Source: Fervidobacterium pennivorans DSM 9078
Lineage (GTDB): Bacteria > Thermotogota > Thermotogae > Thermotogales > Fervidobacteriaceae
Reading direction: 5' to 3'
NCBI RefSeq assembly: GCF_000235405.2
Contig: NC_017095.1
Coordinates: forward strand, 1,637,501 to 1,701,500
Length of the DNA stretch: 64,000 bases
The position numbers and the translations under genes are program-made. The stretch's first letter is position 1; each line of letters begins with the position of its first letter. This document shows, piece by piece, positions 9,390-18,219 of the stretch. Below the pieces are notes generated by a model. It had not been told where the DNA came from, searched no databases, and saw only the letters and a program-made list of their open reading frames with translations.

Positions 9390-9938
9390 ATGAACTCGAT
9401 AAAGCGCCTTAAAAAATTCTCAGTTCTTTTTATTCTCATTATTTCTCTAACGTTTCTATCAACAAACTTTGCCTTCCAGATGCGGGAGTTGTCTGAAGGA
9501 GAAATAGAAAAGATGTTTTCTGAACTGAAAAGATTGCAAGGATTACCGTATATTTGGGGCGGAGCAAGCAATTTCGGGCTGGATTGTAGTGGTTTGGTAA
9601 TCTACCTACTTAGAATGCTTGGTCACACTCAATTTGTTTATCAAAAATCTCTTGTTTTTGATGTTACTGCAGACAACCTGTATAAATACAACACCAAACC
9701 CATTGCCGACCTTAAGAGCTTGAAGAAGGGAGACTTAATTTTTTTCGATATGAATGAAGATAATGTATATGATCACGTTGTTATTTTTGAAAAATTCGAC
9801 CAATACGGTAACATATGGGTCTGGGATGCCGCAGAAATGCCAGATGGGATACACCAAAACAAAGTCGATAGACGTCCGTTATCGTCGCTTCAAGCTAGGA
9901 AATATGCCTTTGGCAGAATTGTTGTTTTGGACAAGTAA
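9390..9938 (+). CDS. Exported NlpC/P60 family peptidoglycan endopeptidase
   Basis: A 182-residue protein with an N-terminal signal or anchor segment (residues 8-29) followed by one NlpC/P60 domain. The catalytic Cys is C66 in LDCSGLV, the His is H129 in YDHVVIF, and D146 in VWDA is in place for the third residue. YIWGG before the Cys is typical. Such enzymes cut D-Glu-diaminoacid peptide bonds in cell-wall stems. GGGAGG lies upstream of the ATG. The next gene follows within about 35 bp and may be co-transcribed. Confidence 0.9.
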   Translation: MNSIKRLKKFSVLFILIISLTFLSTNFAFQMRELSEGEIEKMFSELKRLQGLPYIWGGASNFGLDCSGLVIYLLRMLGHTQFVYQKSLVFDVTADNLYKYNTKPIADLKSLKKGDLIFFDMNEDNVYDHVVIFEKFDQYGNIWVWDAAEMPDGIHQNKVDRRPLSSLQARKYAFGRIVVLDK

Positions 9939-9972
9939 ACTATGTTCTAAAAAGACGCAGGAGACAAATGTG

Positions 9973-10566
9973 ATGAATAGGCTGTGGGAATTAATTACGA
10001 GCTTCTTCGATTTGTTAACGAGTGCTTTTAAAAAGGCAAAAAATCTCTTGAAAAGGTTTGGTAAGAAAAGTAGTCAAATTCTTACGCTTGCCGTTATTCA
10101 CTACGACGGACGAGGACTGCAATCAGTTCTAAAGGAATTTTCGCAGGAAGTCAATACAGCGGATGTGCTCATAGCAAGAAACATAACGCAAGATGAATTG
10201 AAGTTGGTAAAAAAGCTTTTGAAGAGAAACGTTGTCTTTTTGGATAAAAATGGAACGTTGACTTTTAAACATGGCAGCACTGTTAGCTTTGTACCTGACT
10301 TTGATGTTCAAAAGTTGAGGACTCTTGAAAAACACGGAACGAAAGTTATCGTTACTGTAGATAAGAAAGTTGCGTGGATGATTAGTCAGATGTTCCCATT
10401 TTATTGCGTTGTACCTGGTGAGCCGTTCCAAGAAACTGTTATAACCGCACCTATCCCTCTCACAAGGAATTCCGACGGTTTTTATTTTTCAAAGGTAGCC
10501 TACCGAAACCAGGTCACGATAATTGACCTAAACATTGAAATTCTGAAAGACTTCAAAGTACATTGA
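9973..10566 (+). CDS. Unrecognised cytosolic protein
   Basis: About 197 residues from the ATG at 9973 (or a GTG one codon earlier); GCAGGAGA lies upstream. An open frame extends back into the NlpC/P60 gene, but that part is a shadow of the other frame. The protein begins with an amphipathic, Lys-rich stretch, then alternates strands and helices (ILTLAVIHYDG, VVFLDKNGTLTF, TKVIVTVDKKVAWM), suggesting a small alpha/beta fold. There is no signal peptide and no recognised motif. It is not assigned a function; its place behind the cell-wall hydrolase is the only context. Confidence 0.65.
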   Translation: MNRLWELITSFFDLLTSAFKKAKNLLKRFGKKSSQILTLAVIHYDGRGLQSVLKEFSQEVNTADVLIARNITQDELKLVKKLLKRNVVFLDKNGTLTFKHGSTVSFVPDFDVQKLRTLEKHGTKVIVTVDKKVAWMISQMFPFYCVVPGEPFQETVITAPIPLTRNSDGFYFSKVAYRNQVTIIDLNIEILKDFKVH

Positions 10567-10762
10567 TAACTTCCGCAAAATAATTTTCTCTCCCGCCATT
10601 TTCCACCCAAAAATAGCTTTTTTTAACCGGTTTGTGTAAAATTTTTCATTATGCTTTTGTAATGGCTGGTATGTTCTTGTATGCATTACATTGTAACAAT
10701 TACTTATTTCGCTAACATGGTGCTACAATTTTATAGACAGGCTCAAAAAAGGGGGGGACTGT

Positions 10763-11767
10763 ATGGAAAAGGAAATTACATTAGAACTTGTCAGAGTAAC
10801 CGAGGCTGCCGCGTTGATGGCAAGTAGATACCTCGGACGTGGTGACAAAGAAATGGTTGACAAAATGGCTTCTGATGCAATGCGTGGTATGTTAGACTAC
10901 ATCGAGATGAGAGGAACTGTTGTGCTTGGCGAAGGTGAAAAAGACAAAGCACCTATGCTTTACATTGGTGAGCAAGTTGGAAGGTGGGCAGAAGATGACC
11001 CAGAGCTCGATATCGCTGTTGACCCTGTTGATGGAACAAGGCTTGTTGCGTTTGGTTTACCTAATGCGATAAGTGTTATCGCAGCAACGGAAAGGGGAGG
11101 TATTGAATATCTCCCAACGTATTACTCATACAAACTCGCTGTTGGACCTGAGCTTGCTGGAAAGTTGGATATTAATGCCTCTATAAGGGAGAATTTAAGA
11201 GTTGCTGCGGCAATTTTAGGAATGGATATCTCAGAGCTCACATGCGTTGTTCTGAATAGAGACAGACACAGAGAGATAATAGATGAGATAAGAAGAGTCG
11301 GGGCAAGGATAAAGTTGATAAGTGATGGTGATATAGCGGCGGCAATTGCAACGGCGCTTCCAGAAAGTAATGTGAATATCTACATCGGAATAGGTGGATC
11401 GCCTGAAGCTTTGCTGGCTGCTGCTGCTTTGAAATCTCTTGGTGGAGAAATTCAAGTAAAACTTTGGCCTATCGATGAAGAAGAAAGAACAAGGCTCGTA
11501 GAACAAGGATATGACTTAGAAAAAGTTTACAAAACAGATGACCTTATTAAATCCGACAATGTTATATTCGCAGCTACCGGAGTTACAGACGGAGATATGC
11601 TCAGAGGCGTTAGGTTCTACAAAAACACAGCAATCACTGAGTCGATAGTAATGAGGTCAAGAACAAGGACAATAAGACGAATTATCGCACAGCACAACCT
11701 GAACTACAAAACAATACCTCTCAAGAGTAGTGGCGAGGTAAGGTATATAAATAGTATCAAACGATAA
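10763..11767 (+). CDS. glpX: Class II fructose-1,6-bisphosphatase
   Basis: A 334-residue GlpX-type phosphatase that converts fructose 1,6-bisphosphate to fructose 6-phosphate in gluconeogenesis. VVLGEGEKDKAPML supplies the metal-binding acidic residues, VDPVDGTRL is the core inositol-phosphatase-fold motif, and GIGGSPEALLAAAALK and FAATGVTDGDML are GlpX signatures. The start ATG follows a strong AAGGGGGGG. The length matches the family. It stands alone, with a bidirectional terminator separating it from the convergent GH65 operon. Confidence 0.95.
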   Translation: MEKEITLELVRVTEAAALMASRYLGRGDKEMVDKMASDAMRGMLDYIEMRGTVVLGEGEKDKAPMLYIGEQVGRWAEDDPELDIAVDPVDGTRLVAFGLPNAISVIAATERGGIEYLPTYYSYKLAVGPELAGKLDINASIRENLRVAAAILGMDISELTCVVLNRDRHREIIDEIRRVGARIKLISDGDIAAAIATALPESNVNIYIGIGGSPEALLAAAALKSLGGEIQVKLWPIDEEERTRLVEQGYDLEKVYKTDDLIKSDNVIFAATGVTDGDMLRGVRFYKNTAITESIVMRSRTRTIRRIIAQHNLNYKTIPLKSSGEVRYINSIKR

Positions 11768-11786
11768 TTTTTTGGTGTTGTAAATA

Positions 11787-11819
11787 AAAGGGCTACCTTT
11801 TGGTAGCCCTTTGTTTTTC
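11787..11819. terminator. Bidirectional terminator between glpX and the GH65 gene
   Basis: AAAGGGCTACC-tttt-GGTAGCCCTTT, an 11-bp perfect stem followed by GTTTTTC on the plus strand. On the minus strand the stem's own A/T ends continue into TTATTTAC. It serves glpX and probably also the convergent disaccharide operon. Confidence 0.9.
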
Positions 11820-11829
11820 AGAAAGTAGA

Positions 11830-14127
11830 TCACAATCTAAAGATGTTCTCGCCCGGTTTTACAATCTTTCTCTCACCTTTAATTTTGAGCTCAACTTCTG
11901 ACGGCGAAGTAATTTGTATGCTGTCTTTTTTTATAAGAACATCTAAAGGTATACCGCGATAGTTAATTTTGAAGTTTACACTTTGCCATTTTTCTGGAAG
12001 CCATGGTGAAAAGTTTAATAGCTTATCGCTTTCTAGAGTCATTCCACCGAAACCATAGACGACACATTGCCATGCTCCTCCGGCACTCGCCGCATGGAAT
12101 CCATTGTTTGTGTTCCCCTGGTTGTCCTCTAAATCAACTAACAATGTTTTCATAAAGTATTTGTAGGCATTGTGAGTGTCGCCTACCTTCAATCCCATGA
12201 TTGAATACATAGAAGGGCTTAAAGAAGATTTGTGCATTGTTCTTTTCTCATAGTACTCATAGTTTACTTTCATTTCCTCTTCCGTGAATTCCTCAGGCAA
12301 AACAAGCAGCAGCATTACAACATCCGGTTGTTTTATCAGCTTTGTTTCACCCAATTTGGTCAAATCTAGACCTTTTGGCCATTTTGGAAGTCCGTTTTCA
12401 TCCCATTCAGTGATTTCGTACTCCTTTAAACCGAAGTAACCTTCAAATTGTTCTATCAGTTTCTCTCCTTCTTTTCTTGGAATGTAGACTTTTTCAGCTA
12501 AGGTCTTCCAGCTACGTACCTCTTTTTCAGTAATTCCCAATATAGTTTTTAACTTCTCAAGTTTTATGGGATCCTTTTCTGAAAGCCATTCGTAATATTC
12601 TACAGCTTTCTCCAAGTTCCACTTGGCAAGGTAATTTGTGTAGACGTTGTTATCAACGTGTTCATGAAATTCATCCGGTCCGATTACCCTGCGTATCTCG
12701 TATCTATCCTTAATTTCATTGTATTCAAGTCTTGACGCCCAAAAGCGTCCGGTTTCAAGAAGCACTTCAACACCGTAATCTACCATGAATTGGTCATCAC
12801 CAGTGACAGAGTGATAATGAACCAAAGCAACTGCGATGTCAGCGTTAATATGGAATTCTTCATCACCCGTCCAGATTCTCACAGGATTGCCAAGGTAATC
12901 TTCGCCCCACTTCGGAGTGACCTCCAGACCATCATCTGCCGATTCCCAAGGGAACTGAGCACCTTTGTAGCCATTCATTTGTGCGTTCTTTCTTGCACCA
13001 TCAAGGGTGTTATACCTATAAAGAAGAAGATTTTTAGCGTATTCTGGAAGAGTGTATAAAAAGAACGGGAACATGAAAATCTCTGTGTCCCAAAATACAT
13101 GACCCTTATATCCCTCACCATGTAACCCTCTTGCTCCTATGCTTACACGTTGGTCATCTGGAGCACAAGCATAAAGATGGAAAAGATTGAACCTGATTCC
13201 TTGTTGAGCAAGTTCGTCACCATCAATGAGTATATCCATCCTTTTCCAAACAGACTCCATATGCTCAGTGTGTGCCTTAAGTTCTGACTCAAAACCAGTT
13301 CTGATAAAATTGTTCAGTTCGTTCTCCACTTTTTCTCTAACAAAATCAACAACATCCTTGTCTTTGAGTTTTTCTGATTCTAAATCTCTTGATGTGTATA
13401 CCACTCCGTATTTCTCTATAACAACTTGTTGCCCCTCGGTTAAAAAGATTGTATATCCTTCTTGCGGTATGTCTCCAATTTGCCTGAATTTACGATACCT
13501 CAGAACATTCTCCCCCTTATGGTCCTTAGCTAAAATGGCATTTGCCAAGACTATAATATGCCCTTTGTCGTGAGTTTTTACCGACGCGCTGACTCCGGGT
13601 TTTAAGTCTTCAACCCTAAGAACTCTGTAGTGCTGTATTTTGTTGTGAGGATCAAGGTAACCGTTGTAAGTTGTTGTGTCGATGCAATTTTCAACAACAA
13701 TCTTTCCTGAAAAATTCACAGGTGTGATTGTGTATTGTATCCCAAAACGATGGATGTTTGGTCGGCTTACAAATCGTCTAGACTCTATTCTTATAATCTT
13801 CCCTTCGACGTTGAATTCATAGAGTGAATTAAGAATGCCTTGTTTCATATCTAGATACCGGTAGTACTTGGTAAGAGGCAAGTAATCAAGATTAAGTTCT
13901 TTGTTATCTAAGTAAATTTTGAATCCAAGAGGGTCGGGCAGATTTACAAGTTCTGTGACTTGAGCCAAATACTTGTCAAATATGCCTGCTACGTAAGAGC
14001 CTTTCATTGTAAGATTTGAAAATTCTTCCCGTCCTCGCAAGCTTAGATAACCGTTCGCCAATGTGAATATGGTCTCGTACACAAGATTTTCTACAGGATG
14101 ATACTCTTTACGCTCAACAACCCACAC
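11830..14127 (-). CDS. GH65 disaccharide phosphorylase (kojibiose/nigerose/trehalose/maltose type)
   Basis: About 765 residues, full length for glycoside hydrolase family 65 inverting phosphorylases, which split an alpha-glucobiose with phosphate into beta-glucose 1-phosphate and glucose. The (alpha/alpha)6 core shows GLHGEGYKGHVFWDTE and, near residue 490, GPDEFHEHVDNNVYTN with the catalytic Glu. There is no signal peptide, so it acts in the cytosol. The frame is open from a GTG at 14142, but the GTG at 14127 has GGAGGG 7 bp upstream and is preferred. It is last in the operon behind beta-phosphoglucomutase, which uses beta-glucose 1-phosphate. The exact disaccharide cannot be read from sequence. 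Confidence 0.9.
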   Translation of the reverse strand: MWVVERKEYHPVENLVYETIFTLANGYLSLRGREEFSNLTMKGSYVAGIFDKYLAQVTELVNLPDPLGFKIYLDNKELNLDYLPLTKYYRYLDMKQGILNSLYEFNVEGKIIRIESRRFVSRPNIHRFGIQYTITPVNFSGKIVVENCIDTTTYNGYLDPHNKIQHYRVLRVEDLKPGVSASVKTHDKGHIIVLANAILAKDHKGENVLRYRKFRQIGDIPQEGYTIFLTEGQQVVIEKYGVVYTSRDLESEKLKDKDVVDFVREKVENELNNFIRTGFESELKAHTEHMESVWKRMDILIDGDELAQQGIRFNLFHLYACAPDDQRVSIGARGLHGEGYKGHVFWDTEIFMFPFFLYTLPEYAKNLLLYRYNTLDGARKNAQMNGYKGAQFPWESADDGLEVTPKWGEDYLGNPVRIWTGDEEFHINADIAVALVHYHSVTGDDQFMVDYGVEVLLETGRFWASRLEYNEIKDRYEIRRVIGPDEFHEHVDNNVYTNYLAKWNLEKAVEYYEWLSEKDPIKLEKLKTILGITEKEVRSWKTLAEKVYIPRKEGEKLIEQFEGYFGLKEYEITEWDENGLPKWPKGLDLTKLGETKLIKQPDVVMLLLVLPEEFTEEEMKVNYEYYEKRTMHKSSLSPSMYSIMGLKVGDTHNAYKYFMKTLLVDLEDNQGNTNNGFHAASAGGAWQCVVYGFGGMTLESDKLLNFSPWLPEKWQSVNFKINYRGIPLDVLIKKDSIQITSPSEVELKIKGERKIVKPGENIFRL

Positions 14128-14163
14128 GACTTCTCCCTCCACACAACAGATTAGTTTAGTTTT

Positions 14164-14811
14164 TTAGAATTCTATAAGCTCCAAAGTCTGGCCTTGAAAA
14201 GATTGTATGACTTTATCCGCATCTTTTAAAATCATTGGATCCCCAACACCTATGACCTTCATACCGGCGGATTTTGCTGCCTGAATGCCTGCAACAGCGT
14301 CCTCAAAGACACAGCATTCCTCGGGTCTAACATCCATTTCTTCAGCTGCTTTCAAAAAGATCTCAGGGTCAGGTTTAGCTTTTGAAATTTTTGTTCCATC
14401 AATTATTGCATCAAAAAAGTCTTTAAGGCCTATTCGTTCGAGTATAGTAATTGTATTTTTGCTTGCAGAACCTATTGCTATTTTTATTCCTGCGTTTTTA
14501 AGAAGACCTAAAAATTCCATGACACCAGGTAGGATTTCTTCTCTGGTTATTTGGTTTATGTATTCAACATACCATTTATTTTTCTTCTCAGCTAATTGCA
14601 ACTTTGTATTTTCGTCTTCGATTCTTACACCACCAATTGAAAGGAGAATTTCCAAAGATTCCATACGACTAACTCCTTTTAAGCGCTCGTTGTCTTTTTC
14701 TGTAAATTCGAACCCAAGCTCATTTGCCAATCTTTTCCAAGCAAGATAATGGTACTTTGCTGTATCAACGATAACTCCATCAAGGTCAAAGATACAAGCC
14801 TTTGGCTTCAT
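14164..14811 (-). CDS. pgmB: Beta-phosphoglucomutase (HAD family)
   Basis: About 215 residues. Converts beta-glucose 1-phosphate, the GH65 product, into glucose 6-phosphate. HAD motif 1 is FDLDGVIVDTAKYH (nucleophile and acid/base Asp), motif 2 is AIGSASKN, the Lys region is KAKPDPEIFLKAA, and motif 4 is CVFEDAVAGIQAA. These are the beta-PGM pattern. The ATG at 14811 has GGGAGG 7 bp upstream; two preceding TTG codons are not needed. It is 36 bp upstream of the GH65 start, so phosphorolysis and mutase are coupled. Confidence 0.92.
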   Translation of the reverse strand: MKPKACIFDLDGVIVDTAKYHYLAWKRLANELGFEFTEKDNERLKGVSRMESLEILLSIGGVRIEDENTKLQLAEKKNKWYVEYINQITREEILPGVMEFLGLLKNAGIKIAIGSASKNTITILERIGLKDFFDAIIDGTKISKAKPDPEIFLKAAEEMDVRPEECCVFEDAVAGIQAAKSAGMKVIGVGDPMILKDADKVIQSFQGQTLELIEF

Positions 14812-14841
14812 CAACAATCCTCCCTTTTATAACTATTCATT

Positions 14842-15741
14842 TTAACCTTTTACTGCCACCGCCTTTCCCGTTTCGATAAAGTAGCGCTGGAAAGCCAAGA
14901 ATATGATAAGCATCGGTATTGTCATGAAGATAGATGCTGCCATCATGTACTGCCAATAAGTATAGTAGGAGGTTTTGAAGAAGTTAAGTCCCAAGGTTAG
15001 TGTGTACATCTCCTTGTTACTCATAATTATCAATGGCCATTGAAAGTCATTCCAAGCTCCTAAGAAAGTGTATATAGCAAGTGCACTGAGAGCTGGAAGA
15101 GCATTTGGGAGAACTATTTTAAAGTATGTCCTTAATATACCCGAACCATCTATTCGCGCAGCCTCTTCAAGCTCCTTTGGAAAATTCAAAAAGAACTGAC
15201 GCATCAAAAACAAACCAAACACATTTGTTAGTTTTGGTAAAAACAGACCAGTATATGTGTTAACTAAGCCGTACTTAACGAGAAGATTGTATTGAGGTAT
15301 CAATGTTACTTGACCTGGTACCATCATTGTTGCCAGAAACATTGTGAACCAAAAGTTTTTCAGCGGGAAGTTTAGTCTCGCAAAAGCGTAGCCACCCAGT
15401 GAATTTAAGATAATATTTCCAACTGTTAGCAAACCGGCGTAAATAATTGTATTCATAAGCCACCTTTTATACAGAGGTACAACTTCAAAAATCAGTTTGT
15501 AATTTTGAAATGTGAGAGGAGCTCCAAACGCTGACGGTTTTGGAAATAAGCGTATCCTTGGCGGCCAATCAAATATATTTATCCCTTTCTCGACTCCCCG
15601 AGCATCCGTGTAGGTTATGGGCGTGAGGGAAACTAACAGCGCCCAGGTAAAAGGAAAAAGTGTGGCAATTGCGTAGCTTATTAAGATGATGTACGATATA
15701 ATCACGGAAGTTTTTGAAACGCTTCTTACAGAACCTTTCAT
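14842..15741 (-). CDS. ABC sugar transporter permease, MalG type
   Basis: A 299-residue inner-membrane protein with six predicted membrane helices and the EAA loop EAARIDGSGILRTYFKIVLP that contacts the ATPase. Length and pattern match carbohydrate-uptake type 1 MalG permeases. It partners the MalF-type permease directly upstream. AGGTGGTG precedes the ATG. No ATP-binding subunit is encoded in this operon, so a shared MsmK/MalK-like ATPase must come from elsewhere. Confidence 0.92.
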   Translation of the reverse strand: MKGSVRSVSKTSVIISYIILISYAIATLFPFTWALLVSLTPITYTDARGVEKGINIFDWPPRIRLFPKPSAFGAPLTFQNYKLIFEVVPLYKRWLMNTIIYAGLLTVGNIILNSLGGYAFARLNFPLKNFWFTMFLATMMVPGQVTLIPQYNLLVKYGLVNTYTGLFLPKLTNVFGLFLMRQFFLNFPKELEEAARIDGSGILRTYFKIVLPNALPALSALAIYTFLGAWNDFQWPLIIMSNKEMYTLTLGLNFFKTSYYTYWQYMMAASIFMTIPMLIIFLAFQRYFIETGKAVAVKG

Positions 15742-15761
15742 TTATTTTCACCACCTAATTG

Positions 15762-16931
15762 TCAGTACTCTTCCTTTATTATCTTTCTCTGAACCAATGA
15801 CAACACAAGAATTACACCAAAGAGAACTACGGCAAGAGCTGAAGCGTAACCCATTTTTCCGTATTCGAAAGCGTTTTTGTATATGTAGAAAGATATCGTA
15901 ATATTCCTTAGGTTTCTGATAAGGAAGTAAATTTGATCAAAAACTTGCATACAACCTATTGTTCCCATGATTGAAACAAAAACTATCTGTGGCCTAAGCA
16001 AAGGTAAAGTTATCTTCCAGAAGATTTGCCAGCCGTTTGCCCCATCTATCCTTGCTGCTTCATAGATACTTGATGGAATATCTTGAAGACCTGCTAGGAA
16101 TGTGACCATAAAATAACCAGCTGTCGACCATATATTCATAGCCATTATTGCGAAAAGTGCGATTCTTGGTTCGTTTAGATAATCTACAGGTTGAAATCCG
16201 AACCTACCAAAAAGAGCAATAAGTATCTTATTCAAGACCCCGGGTTTTGAGTAAATAAGCCAAAATATCATCGAAAGTGCTGCGGAAGAAGTTATCGCTG
16301 GCAAGAAAAAAACTGATTTAAAAAAGTTAACTCCTTTTATCTTGGAATTTGCCGCTACTGCCAAGATTATAGCCAAAAGTGTCTGAATAGGCACAACAAT
16401 GACTGAATAAAGCAAGGCATTCCAGAATGATGTGTAAAAATACATATCCTTGAACATGTCTTTGAAGTTTTTTAATCCTACGAATCTTGGAATATATTTT
16501 GTAAACCTGTCGCCGTGTTTATTCATGTATCTTTTCATGAAATCTGCAATTTTAATTTCGTTAGGCAACTTTCCCTCCCTGTAGTCATTCAATAGATTTA
16601 ACGAGTCAAAGTATTCCTTTATAAGTTCTTTCTCCTCCTCACTAAGTTTTACGCCAACGTCCAACTCGACAAAATTCACCGGATCGAAGTATTCTAACAT
16701 TTCATCTATGGTATAGTTTTTCGCTTCTTCCCTCAAAATTCCAGTGTGAATTTCCAAAGCATCATAAGGATTAATTACGTAGGTGTATTTCCGAGCTTCC
16801 AGAGGTTGATAATCTGTAAGGCTATAGTAAAATGCAGCAATTATCGGATAAATAGTGAAGACTAAAACTGTTAATATTATTGGTGTTGCAAAAAGGTAAC
16901 CCACCATCGCCTCTTTTGTTTTGTACTTCAT
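15762..16931 (-). CDS. ABC sugar transporter permease, MalF type with a large external insertion
   Basis: A 389-residue permease. Membrane segment 1 is at about residues 11-33. It is followed by roughly 105 mostly polar residues, rich in Glu, Lys and Tyr, before the next membrane segment near residue 165. This makes it about 90 residues longer than minimal family members and recalls the periplasmic P2 loop of E. coli MalF. The EAA loop is EAARIDGANGWQIFWKITLP. GGAGG lies upstream of the ATG. It pairs with the MalG-type permease. The extra loop may contact the binding protein (inference by analogy). Confidence 0.92.
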   Translation of the reverse strand: MKYKTKEAMVGYLFATPIILTVLVFTIYPIIAAFYYSLTDYQPLEARKYTYVINPYDALEIHTGILREEAKNYTIDEMLEYFDPVNFVELDVGVKLSEEEKELIKEYFDSLNLLNDYREGKLPNEIKIADFMKRYMNKHGDRFTKYIPRFVGLKNFKDMFKDMYFYTSFWNALLYSVIVVPIQTLLAIILAVAANSKIKGVNFFKSVFFLPAITSSAALSMIFWLIYSKPGVLNKILIALFGRFGFQPVDYLNEPRIALFAIMAMNIWSTAGYFMVTFLAGLQDIPSSIYEAARIDGANGWQIFWKITLPLLRPQIVFVSIMGTIGCMQVFDQIYFLIRNLRNITISFYIYKNAFEYGKMGYASALAVVLFGVILVLSLVQRKIIKEEY

Positions 16932-16952
16932 AGCTCAGTCCTCCTGTTTAAC

Positions 16953-16978
16953 AAAAGGGAGGCGAGCGCCTCCCTTTT
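16953..16978 (-). terminator. Strong hairpin between the binding-protein and permease genes
   Basis: AAAAGGGAGGCG-ag-CGCCTCCCTTTT: a perfect 12-bp stem, 14 bp after the binding-protein stop and 22 bp before the permease ATG. On the minus strand it is followed by GTTAAACAGG rather than a long T-run. It probably causes partial termination or protects the upstream mRNA, so that binding protein is made in excess of permease, a common arrangement in ABC sugar operons. Confidence 0.75.
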
Positions 16979-16992
16979 GCTCGTGCAACCAA

Positions 16993-18219
16993 TTACTTCT
17001 CTTTTCCTATCCATTTATTGTAATTTGTCTCAATAATCTTTATTGCTTCATCAACTGTAAGTTTCTGATAGAACAGGTCTTTCAGCAAGGAGTTAATCTG
17101 GTCGTTAGCAGTTGCGAACAAACCTGTCGGTGTTGAGACTTTCCAAGGCACACCATATTCTGCACCCTTGTAGAATACTTTCTTTACCGGGTCAGTATCC
17201 TTGGCTGCTATGGATTTTCTTGAAGCAAGCACACCTGCCCCTTCAACAAATATTTGTTGACCTTCCGTTACAAGGAATTTCAAGACTTCCCATGCTGCAT
17301 CCTTGTTTGGTGTTGCTCTATTGATAGCCCAAGCAACTGTGTATATCATTGTTGCTTTCTTTATACCCTTTGGCATTTCAACGATACCCATCTTTTTGAA
17401 TGTATCTGGGAATGAGCCTTTCATAAAGCCAATCGTCCAAGGTCCTTCCATGACAACAGCACATTTTTCTGTAGCAATTGCTTCACCGAGCCAACCAGAA
17501 CCAAGTGCAGATGGTTCCTTGGCAACTTTGTATTTTGTAACTAAATCGATGTAAAATTGGAGAGCCTTTTTCGAATTTGGTTCACCAAGGGCTGTTGATA
17601 AATCGGGCTTTACAAGTCTTCCACCAAAGCTTATAATAAATGGTATGACCCTGTTGAAATCTGGTGCGAGCGCCAGAGGAGTTTCATAGCCTGCTGCTTT
17701 AAGCTGTTGGAGTTTCTTGAGGAAGGAGTCCCATGTCTCATCGTTGGTGAGATATGGGACTTTGTATTTGTCAAATATTTCTTTGTTAAACCAGACAGCG
17801 AGCGTTGAAAAGTCTTTAGCTATACCGTAAAGCCTGTTTTGGTACTTGAAAGCATCGATAAGCGACTTATAAAAATCGCTGAGGTCAAAGTTATCTCTCT
17901 TAACATACGTATCAAGTGGAAGTAGGACGTTTGCTTTTGCGAGTTCTTCGAATACGTAGACGTCAACATAGAAAATGTCAGGACCAGTTCCGCCAGAGAG
18001 CCTTGTCATAAGCACTTGTTTGTAGTCTCCAGCAATAGGTTCCCAAACAACTTCTATCCCTTTCTGCTTACCTATCGTGCTGTTAAACGTATCAACTGCT
18101 TTCTTAATGGCTCCTTCTTCAATGGGGTTGCCAGGCCAACCTGAAATAGTGATCTTCGTTACCGCAAAAAGTCCCACCGTCAAAACAACCGCTAGAAAAG
18201 CTATCAAAACTCTTTTCAT
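16993..18219 (-). CDS. Sugar ABC transporter substrate-binding protein
   Basis: A 408-residue exported binding protein of the MalE/COG1653 type. Residues 1-19 form a signal peptide ending VGLFAVT, without a lipobox Cys, so it is likely free in the periplasm. RLSGGTGPDIFYVDVYVFEEL, AVWFNKEIFDKY and VVMEGPWTIGFMKG are conserved family segments. The ATG overlaps the repressor's stop codon by 4 bp, and its ribosome site AAGGAGGT lies inside the repressor gene, so the two are translationally linked. The ligand is expected to be the alpha-glucobiose cleaved by the GH65 enzyme. Confidence 0.93.
   Translation of the reverse strand: MKRVLIAFLAVVLTVGLFAVTKITISGWPGNPIEEGAIKKAVDTFNSTIGKQKGIEVVWEPIAGDYKQVLMTRLSGGTGPDIFYVDVYVFEELAKANVLLPLDTYVKRDNFDLSDFYKSLIDAFKYQNRLYGIAKDFSTLAVWFNKEIFDKYKVPYLTNDETWDSFLKKLQQLKAAGYETPLALAPDFNRVIPFIISFGGRLVKPDLSTALGEPNSKKALQFYIDLVTKYKVAKEPSALGSGWLGEAIATEKCAVVMEGPWTIGFMKGSFPDTFKKMGIVEMPKGIKKATMIYTVAWAINRATPNKDAAWEVLKFLVTEGQQIFVEGAGVLASRKSIAAKDTDPVKKVFYKGAEYGVPWKVSTPTGLFATANDQINSLLKDLFYQKLTVDEAIKIIETNYNKWIGKEK

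Noticed and set aside
9754-9972. N-terminal extension of the protein ending at 10566
   Set aside because: This part lies in another frame inside the NlpC/P60 gene; a ribosome site and start occur after that gene ends.
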